Shown here piece after piece: positions 30,477 to 39,138 of a DNA stretch of 64,000 bases. The stretch spans positions 434,001 through 498,000 of the forward strand of contig JAHCAL010000001.1 in the NCBI GenBank assembly GCA_019634925.1. Reading direction: 5' to 3'. Every line of letters begins with the position of its first letter. Within the stretch, counting starts at the first letter, position 1. The notes beneath the pieces were generated by a model that worked only from the letters and a program-made list of their open reading frames with translations, made no database searches and was not told the DNA's origin. The DNA is from Pseudomonadales bacterium. Its GTDB lineage: Bacteria > Pseudomonadota > Gammaproteobacteria > Pseudomonadales > Azotimanducaceae. Position numbers and translations under genes: made by a program.

Positions 30477-31784
30477 GTGGTGCCGTCGAAGCCGTCGATG
30501 CGGTCGCGCAGGCTGTGCGCAGGGATGCTGGCAGCCGTCTGCCTGTGCGCGGTGCAGGCCCAGGCGGCCGACCCGGGCTGGCTGTACCAGGCCGAGGTGC
30601 CAGTCGCCGACCAGTCGGCGGTCGCGCGCCAGGCAGGTGGTCGCGCGGGGCTCGCCATGGTGCTCACCCGGCTGACCGGCCTCGTCGCGCTGCCGCCGAG
30701 CACGCCGGTGAACCAGGCGCTCGCCAATCCGGATCGTTACTACACCCAGTTCGGCTATGCGGCCGGCCCGGACGGCCCGCGCCTCGTGCTGCAGTTCAGC
30801 CCGCCCGCACTGCTCGCGCTCATGCGCGAGGCGTCGCTGCCGATCTGGCCCACGGCGCGACCGCCGCTCGGGCTCTGGCTGATCGTCGACGACGGTGGTC
30901 TCGCGCGCCTGGCCGACGGGTCGGCCGAGGATCCCGTCGGCGCAGCGGCGCTGATGCGCGCCCGCGCGCGCGGCGTCGAACTCAGGTTCGCAGCGCCCCT
31001 GGCCCCTGCGGCGGAGCAGCCGGAGACGCCTCTGCCGGCCGGCGCCGAGGCAGCCGCGGCCGCGGGAACGCCCACGACCGTGGACGCCGGCGCAGCCGGG
31101 CGGATGATCACGCTGGGCGAGCCCGACCCGCGCGCGATCGAAATCGACGCCTGGCTCGACGCGGCCGATTTCGCGGCGCTGCGCGCCGGGTCGGCCCCGC
31201 TCGACGCGCCGATCCTGGTGGTGGCGCGTCTTGCGCCGGCCGGGTCCGGGCGCTGGCGCGCACCGGTCGAACTCCATTGGCCGGACGCCGCGCAGACGGG
31301 ACCAGCCTTGGCCGCGCCGAGCGGGCGCGGTACGCCCGAACCGGAGAGGGCGCCGGTCATCACGGATGGATCGGCGCCTGCCGGCGCATTGGGCGTCGCG
31401 CCCGACCTGCCGGCCGAACCGGAACGCTTCGAACTCGTATCCGACACCGCCGAGGGTGTGGCGGGCGCCGTGGTAGACGCTCTGGTCGAGCGCCTGCTCG
31501 CGCGCTACCAGGTCGCCGCAGGCGGCGTGGAAACGCGCGCGGTGGCGGTGGCAGGCCTTGCGCGGGCGCACGACTACGGCGCCGTGCTGCAGCTCTTCGG
31601 TCGGCTCGAGATCATCGATGACGTCGCGGTCGTGGCCGTGCGCGGCGACCGGGTGGAGTTCGCGCTCGCCACCGTCGCCGGGCTCGACCAGCTGCAGGCG
31701 CTGCTGACCCGTGACGGGCGGCTGGCCGTGGACCCGGAGCGCCCACCCGGCGCCGTCCTGGAACTGCGCTGGCAGGGGCCGTGA
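30477..31784 (+). CDS. DUF2066 exported protein
   Basis: 435 residues from GTG; GTG at 30480 or ATG at 30498 (MRSRRLC) are alternatives. A signal peptide ends near VQAQAADPG. The body has LYQAEVPVADQSAVARQAGGRAGLAMVLTRLTG, the DUF2066 start, and an Ala/Pro-rich central part. Position between purM and hda is the same as in Pseudomonas. The function is unknown; the protein is probably periplasmic. Confidence 0.8.
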   Translation: MVPSKPSMRSRRLCAGMLAAVCLCAVQAQAADPGWLYQAEVPVADQSAVARQAGGRAGLAMVLTRLTGLVALPPSTPVNQALANPDRYYTQFGYAAGPDGPRLVLQFSPPALLALMREASLPIWPTARPPLGLWLIVDDGGLARLADGSAEDPVGAAALMRARARGVELRFAAPLAPAAEQPETPLPAGAEAAAAAGTPTTVDAGAAGRMITLGEPDPRAIEIDAWLDAADFAALRAGSAPLDAPILVVARLAPAGSGRWRAPVELHWPDAAQTGPALAAPSGRGTPEPERAPVITDGSAPAGALGVAPDLPAEPERFELVSDTAEGVAGAVVDALVERLLARYQVAAGGVETRAVAVAGLARAHDYGAVLQLFGRLEIIDDVAVVAVRGDRVEFALATVAGLDQLQALLTRDGRLAVDPERPPGAVLELRWQGP

Positions 31785-31788
31785 CCCG

Positions 31789-32382
31789 ATGACCCTGGCG
31801 ATTTTGCCCAATGCGATCACCGTGGTACGCATCCTGCTGGTGCTGCCCACGGCATGGCTCCTGTGGCAGACCCGCTACGTCGAGGCGCTCGTGCTGATGG
31901 CCATCGCCGGCGCGTCGGACGCCGTCGACGGCTGGCTCGCGCGCCGGCTCGGCGCCGTGAGCCACCTTGGTGCGGCACTCGATCCGGTTGCCGACAAGCT
32001 GCTGGTGGCGGTGCTGTTCGTCGTGTTCGCCGTGCAGGGGCACCTGCCGCTCTGGCTGGTCCTGGTCGTGCTCGGTCGCGATCTGTTCATCATGTCCGGG
32101 GCAGCCGCGTACCGGCTGCTGTTCGGCCGCATCGAGTTCGCGCCGACGTTGATCAGCAAGGCGAACACCGCGGTGCAGATCTCGGTTCTGCTGATGATGC
32201 TGTTCCACCTGTGCGGTTTCGGGGTGCTGAGCGAATGGATGGGCGCACTGCTCGATCCGTGGAGCTTCTACCTGCTTGCCGTACTCGCCGTGACCTCGGG
32301 CGCCGACTACGGGTTGACCTGGAGCCTGCGCGCCGTCCGCGAATCCCGCGCCCGGCGCGCCGAAGACCGTCATGCCCGATAG
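31789..32382 (+). CDS. CDP-alcohol phosphatidyltransferase
   Basis: 197 residues with about five membrane helices. The signature D-x2-D-G-x2-A-R-x8-G-x3-D-x3-D is intact (DAVDGWLARRLG, then GAALDPVADK). It transfers a phosphatidyl group from CDP-diacylglycerol to an alcohol, glycerol 3-phosphate being most likely by similarity to PgsA. The partner alcohol is not proven. It starts 4 bases after the DUF2066 stop and overlaps hda by 11 bases. Confidence 0.9.
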   Translation: MTLAILPNAITVVRILLVLPTAWLLWQTRYVEALVLMAIAGASDAVDGWLARRLGAVSHLGAALDPVADKLLVAVLFVVFAVQGHLPLWLVLVVLGRDLFIMSGAAAYRLLFGRIEFAPTLISKANTAVQISVLLMMLFHLCGFGVLSEWMGALLDPWSFYLLAVLAVTSGADYGLTWSLRAVRESRARRAEDRHAR

Positions 32383-33088
32383 CATCGCCGGCACGCGCGG
32401 CCGGCAGCTGGTGCTGGCCTTTCCGCTCGACAGCCGCTATCGGTTCGAGGATTTCGTGACCGGCGCGAACGGCGAGCCGGTGGCCGCGCTGCAGCGGCTC
32501 CGCACGCGCCCGGCGGGCTTTCGCGCCTGCCTGCTGGTCGGCACGCCGGGCGCCGGCAAGACCCACCTGCTGCAGGCGACCTGCCGGCTGCACGGTGCGC
32601 TGCCCGGCGGCGTGATCTATCTGCCGCTGGCCGATTCCGCCGTCACGCCCGCGGCGCTCGAAGGGCTCGAACGCTGCGACCTGGTCGCGCTCGACGACCT
32701 CGACGCCTGGCTCGGCGACCCGGAGCGCGAGCGCGCGCTGCTCGCGCTCTACCAGGGGCTGCTCGCGCGCGGCGGGGTCCTGCTCGCGTCGGCCGCGCAG
32801 GCGCCGGCGGCGATGACCGGCCATTATCCGGACCTGCTGTCGCGCCTGCGGTCGTTCACCGTGTATGCGCTGGCGCCGCTCGACGACGCCGGCAAGGCCG
32901 TGGTCCTGCGCCGGCTCGCGGCCGAACGCGGGCTGGAACTCGCGCAGCCGGTGCTCGACTACTGGCTCACCCGCGGGCCACGCGGGCTCGATGCCCTGAT
33001 CGCGCAGTTCGAGCGGCTCGACGTGGCGGCCATGGCCGCGCAGCGGCGGATCACCGTGCCGCTGCTGAAGGCGGAACTCGCCCTGTGA
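32372..33088 (+). CDS. hda: DnaA regulatory inactivator Hda
   Basis: 238 residues, DnaA-like AAA+ without the DNA-binding domain. RQLVLAFPL near the N-terminus resembles the clamp-binding QLxLPL motif. Walker A is GTPGAGKTH, and Walker B is ALDDLDAW. With the loaded clamp, Hda stimulates hydrolysis of DnaA-ATP after initiation. It is of interest here because nrdA has a DnaA box. The gene is embedded in a tight plus-strand operon, overlapping both neighbours. Confidence 0.92.
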   Translation: MPDSIAGTRGRQLVLAFPLDSRYRFEDFVTGANGEPVAALQRLRTRPAGFRACLLVGTPGAGKTHLLQATCRLHGALPGGVIYLPLADSAVTPAALEGLERCDLVALDDLDAWLGDPERERALLALYQGLLARGGVLLASAAQAPAAMTGHYPDLLSRLRSFTVYALAPLDDAGKAVVLRRLAAERGLELAQPVLDYWLTRGPRGLDALIAQFERLDVAAMAAQRRITVPLLKAELAL

Positions 33089-34161
33089 AACACCTGCTCT
33101 GCACCGGCGGCGGCACCGCGGGTCATGTGATTCCCGCCATTCCGGTGATCGAACAGGCGCTCGCACGGGGCGTGCGGGTCAGCTTCGTCGGCAGCACCAG
33201 CGGGCTGGAGGCGCGCCTGCTGGCCGGCCTGCCGGTGGAATACCACGGCATCGCGTCGGGCAAGCTGCGCCGTTACCTCTCGTTCGAGAACCTGCTGGAC
33301 GTGTTCCGGGTGCTGGCCGGCATCTGGCAGGCGCTGTGGCTGCTGCGCCGGCTCGCGCCCGACGTGGTGTTCTCGAAAGGCGGCTTCGTGAGTTTTCCGG
33401 TGGTGTTCGCCGCCTGGATCTGGCGGATCCCGGTGGTGGCGCACGAGAGCGACCTGTCGCCCGGGCTCGCCAACCGCCTCTCGCTGCCGTTCGTGCGCAC
33501 GCTGGCGGTGACGTTTCCGGTGACGGCGGTCGTGCACTTCAAGGGCCGGATCGTGGTCTCGGGCACGCCGCTGCGGCCCGGGCTGCTGGCGGGCGATGCG
33601 GCGCGCGGGCGGGCGCTGCTCGGCGCGCCGTCCGACCGTCCGGTCCTGCTCGTGACCGGCGGCAGCCTCGGCGCCGCGGCGCTGAACCGGGCCGTGGTCG
33701 ATGCGCTGCCGGCGCTGCTCGAGACGTTCGTGGTGGCGCATGTCTGCGGCCCCGGCAAGATCCCGGACGTGCAGGTGCCCGGCTACCACCCGTTCGAGTA
33801 CGTGAGCGACGGCTGGGGCGATCTGCTCGCCGCCGCGGACCTGGTGGTGTCGCGCGCGGGCGCCAACACGCTGTTCGAACTCCTGGCGCTCGGCAAGGCG
33901 ACGCTGCTGGTGCCGCTGTCGCGCAAGGCAAGCCGCGGTGATCAGATCGAGAACGCGGCGTATGCCGAGCAGCGCGGGCTCTGCCGGGTGCTGCAGGAAG
34001 ATGCGCTCGATGGCGCAAGCCTCGCGCGTGCCATCAGCGAGACCTGGGGCGCGCGACCGGCGCTCCTGGCGGCGCTGGCCGGGTTCGAGGTGCCCGATGC
34101 CGCCGGCGTTCTGTTCTACGAACTCGAGCGTACTGCGCGCGGCGCGGTGGGCGATGCTTGA
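33085..34161 (+). CDS. MurG-type GlcNAc transferase, Firmicute-like
   Basis: 358 residues, GT28 family. CTGGGTAGHVIPAIPVIEQA is the acceptor-side glycine loop. The segments IASGKLRRYLSFENLLDVF, FSKGGFVSFPVVFAAW and HESDLSPGLANRLSLPF resemble Staphylococcus-type MurG more than E. coli MurG (GGTGGHVFPALA). SRAGANTLFELLALGKA is the UDP-sugar block. It may transfer GlcNAc to lipid I or to another lipid-linked acceptor. It lies outside any division/cell-wall cluster, overlaps hda by 4 bases (GTGA), and is probably a second copy. I do not assign murG because the housekeeping gene should lie elsewhere. Confidence 0.8.
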   Translation: MKHLLCTGGGTAGHVIPAIPVIEQALARGVRVSFVGSTSGLEARLLAGLPVEYHGIASGKLRRYLSFENLLDVFRVLAGIWQALWLLRRLAPDVVFSKGGFVSFPVVFAAWIWRIPVVAHESDLSPGLANRLSLPFVRTLAVTFPVTAVVHFKGRIVVSGTPLRPGLLAGDAARGRALLGAPSDRPVLLVTGGSLGAAALNRAVVDALPALLETFVVAHVCGPGKIPDVQVPGYHPFEYVSDGWGDLLAAADLVVSRAGANTLFELLALGKATLLVPLSRKASRGDQIENAAYAEQRGLCRVLQEDALDGASLARAISETWGARPALLAALAGFEVPDAAGVLFYELERTARGAVGDA

Positions 34162-34187
34162 TCAGTCAGGTAACGCCGGCCGCATGC

Positions 34188-34211
34188 CCAGACGCTCGAG
34201 TCGACGAGCAT
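34188..34211 (-). pseudogene. VapC toxin remnant (first 8 codons)
   Basis: The ATG at 34211 overlaps the antitoxin TGA and encodes MLVDSSVW, the exact beginning of VapC PIN toxins with the first metal-binding Asp. After about codon 8 the similarity ends and the sequence runs toward the 3' end of the murG-like gene. The toxin body has been deleted. Confidence 0.7.
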
Positions 34212-34405
34212 CACTGATCGGCCCGCATTTCCTCGAGATCGCCGTGCCACCGGAGCTTCCCGCGGAAGCCGCGCAGCCGCTCCTGACGCTTCAATTCCAG
34301 GAGCGTCTTCGGCCCGAGCTACACGGCTTCCCGTTTGGACCTGGCGCCAGTGGCCTTGATGGCATCCGCCATCAGTCTGTCGTCGATGACTATGTTCGTT
34401 CGCAT
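34211..34405 (-). pseudogene. VapB-type antitoxin with in-frame stop
   Basis: From the ATG at 34405 the frame reads MRTNIVIDDRLMADAIKATG, then KREAV, a classical VapB start. It hits TAG at 34321-34319 after 28 codons. Read through the TAG, the frame continues with LGPKTLLELKRQ, then RGKLRWHGDLEEMRADQ, to TGA at 34213-34211, giving the normal length of about 64. The TAG stands where family members have Glu, so a single GAG-to-TAG change would explain it. The downstream toxin is also broken, so the module is dead unless the stop is suppressed. Confidence 0.8.
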
Positions 34406-34455
34406 ACTGAGTGGCGCTGCGTATGTCGGGCTCTGAGCATACACATCCCGAATGG

Positions 34456-34779
34456 TTACTGGTAAGCGCCCCGCGGCTTGTCGAGCAGTTCGATCCGCGC
34501 GAGCCGCCCGTTCTCGAAGCGCAGCAGGCGGCGGAACTGGTTCAATCCGGGCTGGTAGGTCCATTCGTCGACGTCGATCCACACCCCTTCGATCACGGGT
34601 TCGATGCGGCTGTATTCGAACAGCGGCGGCCCGCAGCGTTCGAAGACCTCGAATTGCGTGAGTCCGGGTGACACCAGGTGGCCGCTGCAGCGCAGGTTGG
34701 CGGCCGCCGGTTCGGCAAGGCACACAACGGCCAGGGTGGCGACGAGCGCGAGCGATCGGTGCAACGTAGTCCGGGACAT
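34456..34779 (-). CDS. DUF2845 exported protein
   Basis: 107 residues with a signal peptide ending at AEPAAANLRC. LRCSGHLVSPGLTQFEVFERCGPP, then WTYQPGLNQFRRLLRFENGRLARIE, is the DUF2845 pattern with two cysteines that could form a disulfide. GGGGAA precedes the ATG. It is a small periplasmic protein of unknown role. It stands alone between the vapBC remnant and the P450. Confidence 0.8.
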   Translation of the reverse strand: MSRTTLHRSLALVATLAVVCLAEPAAANLRCSGHLVSPGLTQFEVFERCGPPLFEYSRIEPVIEGVWIDVDEWTYQPGLNQFRRLLRFENGRLARIELLDKPRGAYQ

Positions 34780-34877
34780 GGCAGTTCCCCGAGTGTGGCG
34801 ATGGCGGCAGGCTGCATGTTCCGGTCCCCCGGCTGAACAACCGGTGAACGGATCCGCAATGGGTCTACCGCGTGCGC

Positions 34878-36086
34878 TCACCAGTGCGCGGGCAGCCGCG
34901 TCACGCCGCGCAGCGTGATGGTCTGTTTCCAGTCGGGCGTGACGGGATCATCCAGCTCCAGGCCGGGGAGGCGTTCGAACAGCGCGGCCAGCGCTTCGCG
35001 GGCCTCGATGCGCGCGAGCTGCGCGCCGAGGCACAGGTGGATGCCGCCGCCGAACGAGAGCGGCCTGATCCGCTCGCGGGTGATGTCGAGCCGCTCCGGG
35101 TCCGTGAACGTGGCCGGGTCCCGGTTTGCGCCGCCGAGCATCGCGATCACCGTGCGCCCCTTCGGCAGCGGCACGCCGGAGATGTCGGCGTCTTCGAGCG
35201 CGTTCCGGGCGGTCAGCTGCACGGAGCTGTCGTAACGCAGGAATTCCTCCACCGCGTTGTCCATGCGTGACAGGTCGCCGCGCAGCAGGTCCAGCTGATC
35301 GCGGTTGCGGTAGAGCGCGATCAGGGCGTTGCCGAGCAGGTTCACCGTGGTTTCGTGACCTGCCGCGAACAGCAGGCCGATGTTGGCGGTCAGCTCCTCG
35401 CGGGTGAGCCGGCCGTGTTCGGTCTCGGACTGCACGAGCGCGGTGGTGAAGTCGTCGCGTGGGTTGCGCCGCCGGTCCTCGCACAAGGCGTCGAAGTAGG
35501 CCTGGGTTTCCAGCGTGCTGCGATTCGCCTCGGCGAGTTCCGCGTCGGTCATCGGGGTCGGGTCGATCAGGCGCCCGGAGATGCGGGTGCCCTTCACGAA
35601 CTCGGCCTGGTCCGACTCGGGGATGCCGAGCATCTCGCAGATCACGATCACCGGCAGCGGGTGGGTGAACAGGCTCTTGAGATCCCCGGCGCTTCGGTCG
35701 GCGAAGGTGTCGATCAGGTCGTGCGCGATCCGCCGGATGCGCGGGCGCAGGGCTTCCACCCGGCGTGCGTCGAACGCCTTGACCACGAGGCCGCGCAGGC
35801 GCGTGTGGTCGGGCGGGTTCTTGAGGAGCATGGTGCGCATCAGGTTGGCGACCGCGGGATTGGCGAGCTGGGCGTTGCGCTCCGCCTCGGACAATCCGGA
35901 GAAATTGTCGTGCCCGAGGCGCCGGTCGCGCAGCGCGGTCTGCACGTCCGCGTAGCGGGAGAGGATCACCAGGTTCGCGTCCGGCAGTTCGAGCACGGGC
36001 GCCGCCTCGCGCAGCTGCCGGTACATGGGGTAGGGGTCGGCGATGTTCGCGGGCGTGAAGATGGTGTCGAAGCTGAATGCGGCCAT
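34878..36086 (-). CDS. Cytochrome P450
   Basis: 402 residues, soluble bacterial class. The I-helix oxygen motif is AAGHETT, the ExxR pair lies in EEFLR, and the heme loop FGGGIHLCLGAQLAR carries the Cys ligand. It resembles CYP107-like enzymes in length and motifs. The substrate is unknown. CCGGAG precedes the ATG. No ferredoxin or reductase gene is adjacent, so redox partners must come from elsewhere. It is divergent from the serine hydrolase across 76 bases. Confidence 0.95.
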   Translation of the reverse strand: MAAFSFDTIFTPANIADPYPMYRQLREAAPVLELPDANLVILSRYADVQTALRDRRLGHDNFSGLSEAERNAQLANPAVANLMRTMLLKNPPDHTRLRGLVVKAFDARRVEALRPRIRRIAHDLIDTFADRSAGDLKSLFTHPLPVIVICEMLGIPESDQAEFVKGTRISGRLIDPTPMTDAELAEANRSTLETQAYFDALCEDRRRNPRDDFTTALVQSETEHGRLTREELTANIGLLFAAGHETTVNLLGNALIALYRNRDQLDLLRGDLSRMDNAVEEFLRYDSSVQLTARNALEDADISGVPLPKGRTVIAMLGGANRDPATFTDPERLDITRERIRPLSFGGGIHLCLGAQLARIEAREALAALFERLPGLELDDPVTPDWKQTITLRGVTRLPAHW

Positions 36087-36162
36087 GGCGTACTCCGGTG
36101 CGCGAAGGCGGTACCGGTAGATTACACTCCCGCGCGGGTCGGGACAGTCGGGGAGAATCCGG

Positions 36163-37389
36163 ATGCGTCAGTCGAATCGTTTGCATGCTGCTGCGCTGGT
36201 TGTTGCGCTGGCCGTCGGGATGTCGGTGCTCGTCGTGCCGACTGCGGCGCGCCCGGCGGCGCCGGCGGAGGCGGATGCCGTGCTCGCACGGCTGGCGGAA
36301 CGCATCAGCCGGGGTGGCCCGACGGAGAGCCTGCTGTTCTATCCGCAGGCGGAACGGCGCGTCGTGTTCGGTCACATCGACCGGCTCTACCCGACCCGCA
36401 CCGTCACGGCCGGCGCGGCCGTGTATCCGCTGACCGACCGGCTCCGTGACTTCGGCGGCCTGCGTTACGAGCTCGACGGCCGGACGCATGCGCTCGCCGA
36501 CTTCCTCGCCATGCCCGAAGCGATCGGCCTGCTGGTCGTCAAGGACGGCGACGTGCTGCTGGAGCACTACGCGCCGGGCAACGACCGGGACTCGCGCTGG
36601 ATCTCCTTCTCGGTCACCAAGTCGGTGACGTCCCTGCTCATCGGCGCGGCCATCGCGGACGGTTACATCGCGAGCGTCGACGAGCCGGTGGCCCACTACC
36701 TGCCGCGCCTGCGCGGCACGCCGTACGAGGCCGCGACCGTGCGCGACGTGCTCAACATGGCCTCCGGCGTGGCGTGGAACGAAGACTACGCGGACCCGGC
36801 GTCGGACGTCGCTCGGGCAGGCGGCGCCAACGGACTCGGCCTCGTGTCGTACCTGGCTGGCCTGCCGCGACTCAGCGAACCGGGCGCGACGTTCAACTAC
36901 AACACCGGCGAGACCAACCTCGCGGGCGAGATCCTGCGTGCCGCGATCGGCAACAACGCGGCGACCTATCTCACGCACCGCATCTGGCAGCCGTTCGGCA
37001 TGGAGCGCGATGCCACCTGGCTGATCGACGGCGCCGGCGGGGTGGAGACCGGTGGCTGCTGCATCAGCGCGACGCTGCGTGACTTCGCGCGCCTCGGCAT
37101 CTTTGCGATGCGCGACGGCGTGCTGGCCGACGGTACGCGCGTGCTGCCCGAGGGATGGATGACCGAATCGACCCGGCCGTCGGCGGGCAATCCGGGCTAT
37201 GGCTATCTGTGGTGGCTGATGGGCGACGGGTCGTACAGCGCGCGCGGCATCTTCGGCCAGCAGATCTACGTCGATCCGGCCGCCAGGCTGGTCATCGCCG
37301 CACACAGCAACGCGCCGACGGCGACCGGTAGCGACTACGCACGGCACCTGAACGCGGTGACGCAGGCGTTGCGCGCGCACGTACGCTGA
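36163..37389 (+). CDS. Beta-lactamase-fold serine hydrolase, exported
   Basis: 408 residues with a signal peptide ending near PTAARPAAPA. The SxxK nucleophile is SVTKS (about residue 150). The second-motif Tyr is in FNYNTGETN. The C-terminal GYGYLWWLMG, then GIFGQQIYVDP, block resembles class C and 6-aminohexanoate-oligomer hydrolases. The likely role is periplasmic amide or ester hydrolysis; beta-lactamase activity cannot be inferred. GGGGAG precedes the ATG. It leads a three-gene plus-strand run. Confidence 0.88.
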   Translation: MRQSNRLHAAALVVALAVGMSVLVVPTAARPAAPAEADAVLARLAERISRGGPTESLLFYPQAERRVVFGHIDRLYPTRTVTAGAAVYPLTDRLRDFGGLRYELDGRTHALADFLAMPEAIGLLVVKDGDVLLEHYAPGNDRDSRWISFSVTKSVTSLLIGAAIADGYIASVDEPVAHYLPRLRGTPYEAATVRDVLNMASGVAWNEDYADPASDVARAGGANGLGLVSYLAGLPRLSEPGATFNYNTGETNLAGEILRAAIGNNAATYLTHRIWQPFGMERDATWLIDGAGGVETGGCCISATLRDFARLGIFAMRDGVLADGTRVLPEGWMTESTRPSAGNPGYGYLWWLMGDGSYSARGIFGQQIYVDPAARLVIAAHSNAPTATGSDYARHLNAVTQALRAHVR

Positions 37390-37411
37390 TGGCCGGCGCT
37401 GGTCCGGCCTG

Positions 37412-38293
37412 GTGAAGCTGCACGAGGACGAGTTCGATATCGACGCGGCACTCGTCGGCGAGCTGATCCGGCGACGGTTCCCCGGGCTCGCTGATCTGCC
37501 GCTGCGCCCGGTCGAGTCCATGGGTACGGTGAACGCGCTTTTTCGCATCGGCGACGATCTCTGCGCGCGTCTGCCGCGCCAGCCGGCCGGCGTGAAGAGC
37601 CTCGAGCGCGAGGCGTGGACCTTGCCGCGGCTGGCCGGGCAGGTAGGGCTCAGGATTCCAAGGCTGGTGGAAGCCATACCCGCGGACGATGCGTATCCGC
37701 ACCCCTGGCTGCTCTGCAACTGGATTCCGGGGGAGCAGTACGCGCCGGCGCTGCTCGATGATGAAGTGGTGGCCGCCAGGGATCTGGCGGGGTTCGTCGC
37801 AGGGTTGCGCGCACTCGATCCAACCGGCGCGCCGCGTGCCGGCCGGGCGCCGCTGGCGCAGCTCGATGCGATCACGCGCGCCGCGATCGCGGCGCTGGCC
37901 GGAGACTTCGACGTCGCTGCGTTGCAGGCGGCATGGTCGCGTGCGCTGGAGGCGCCAGCGTGGGACGGCGCACGGGTGTGGATTCATGCGGATCTGCTGC
38001 CCCCGAACCTGCTGGTTCGGGACGGGCGGCTGACGGCGGTGCTCGATTTCGGCAGCGCGGGCGCCGGTGACCCGGCGGCCGACGTGATCGCCGCGTGGAG
38101 CGTATTCGGCGCGACGGGCCGGGCGGCGTATCGCGCGGCGCTCGCCGTCGACGACGTCACCTGGCAGCGCGCCCGCGGCTATGCGCTGCACCAGGCGCTG
38201 CTGATCGTTCCATACTATCGCCACAGCAACCCGGGCTTCGCGGAACTGGCAGTGCGGACCATCGGGGAAATACTCGCGGAGGACAAGGCATGA
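37412..38293 (+). CDS. Aminoglycoside-phosphotransferase-family kinase
   Basis: 293 residues from GTG. Kinase motifs are WIHADLLPPNLLV (HxDxxxxN catalytic loop) and AVLDFGSAGAGDPAAD (metal Asp). SMGTVNALFRIGDDLCARLP supplies the N-lobe Lys/Arg region. APH-fold proteins phosphorylate antibiotics, homoserine, choline or other small molecules, and the substrate here is unknown. It begins 22 bases after the hydrolase stop and overlaps the next gene by 4 bases. Confidence 0.85.
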   Translation: MKLHEDEFDIDAALVGELIRRRFPGLADLPLRPVESMGTVNALFRIGDDLCARLPRQPAGVKSLEREAWTLPRLAGQVGLRIPRLVEAIPADDAYPHPWLLCNWIPGEQYAPALLDDEVVAARDLAGFVAGLRALDPTGAPRAGRAPLAQLDAITRAAIAALAGDFDVAALQAAWSRALEAPAWDGARVWIHADLLPPNLLVRDGRLTAVLDFGSAGAGDPAADVIAAWSVFGATGRAAYRAALAVDDVTWQRARGYALHQALLIVPYYRHSNPGFAELAVRTIGEILAEDKA

Positions 38294-39138
38294 CAGGCAA
38301 ATTCACGGCAACGCTCGCGCTGATCGGCTGGCTCATTGCGGGCTCGCCGGCGGGGATCGCCTCGGAGGAGGAAACCGGACACCAGGGCGGTTTCGACGAA
38401 TCCACCATCGTGCTCGCGCTTCAGTTGCGCGGCGTGGGCGAACTGCGCTTCGGCGAGCGATTCGAGTGGGTGCTGGAGGCCGCGCCGCCGGCCGAGGTGC
38501 GGCGCGGCGAGGGGATCCGGCAAGGGGGCGTCGCGATCCGCTCGGCGAGCGGCGCCGTCCGCCACGCGTTGCCCGAGCCACCGGGCTACAGCCGGGCCGA
38601 GATCGGTCCGGCCTGCACGGTCATCCGGGTGCAGCGCTATGCGGTGATCCGCTGCATGCGCGACTACGTCTTCGACCTGGTTTCCGGCGCCGCGCCGGTG
38701 CCGCTCGACGTCCAGTTCAGTGACCGTGTGGCACCGCCCGACTGGCTGCTGACAATGCCGCTGCCCTGGTGGCGCGATAGCGGATATGCATTACGCGGCA
38801 CGGATCTGCTCGTGCTGAACTACGGGTGGGTGAACTACGGATCCGGGGTCGAATCCACGGAGATCCTGCGTGGCCCGGCATTGCTCGAACTCGGGACCGG
38901 GCGCCTCGCGGTCGGGTACGTCGGGGACGGTGCCGAAGCGCGCCCCTACGAGGCGGAATCCGATCCGCGCGAGCCGAACGTGATCATGCTGGAGGATGTC
39001 GTCGCCGACCGCTCCGCGGCCGGCCGGCGCACGATCACGGTGCTCACCCGCTTCGACAGCTGCGCGGGCGCGCACTGCCGCAGCGACGTGGACCCATCCT
39101 ATGCGCAGCAGGTGCCGGTCACGTTCACGTTCGACTAG
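38290..39138 (+). CDS. Exported hypothetical protein
   Basis: 282 residues. A signal peptide (LALIGWLIAGSPAGIAS) is followed by a mainly beta, Gly/Arg-rich body with four cysteines (GPACTVIRVQRYAVIRCM, CAGAHC). I recognise no family. ATGA overlap with the kinase-like gene implies cotranslation. Its last 14 bases overlap the convergent gene at 39125-39658. Confidence 0.7.
   Translation: MTGKFTATLALIGWLIAGSPAGIASEEETGHQGGFDESTIVLALQLRGVGELRFGERFEWVLEAAPPAEVRRGEGIRQGGVAIRSASGAVRHALPEPPGYSRAEIGPACTVIRVQRYAVIRCMRDYVFDLVSGAAPVPLDVQFSDRVAPPDWLLTMPLPWWRDSGYALRGTDLLVLNYGWVNYGSGVESTEILRGPALLELGTGRLAVGYVGDGAEARPYEAESDPREPNVIMLEDVVADRSAAGRRTITVLTRFDSCAGAHCRSDVDPSYAQQVPVTFTFD

Noticed and set aside
34319..34840. 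173-codon minus-strand frame covering the antitoxin remnant
   Set aside because: Only its last 28 codons are VapB-like. The upstream part is out of frame with the DUF2845 gene it overlaps.
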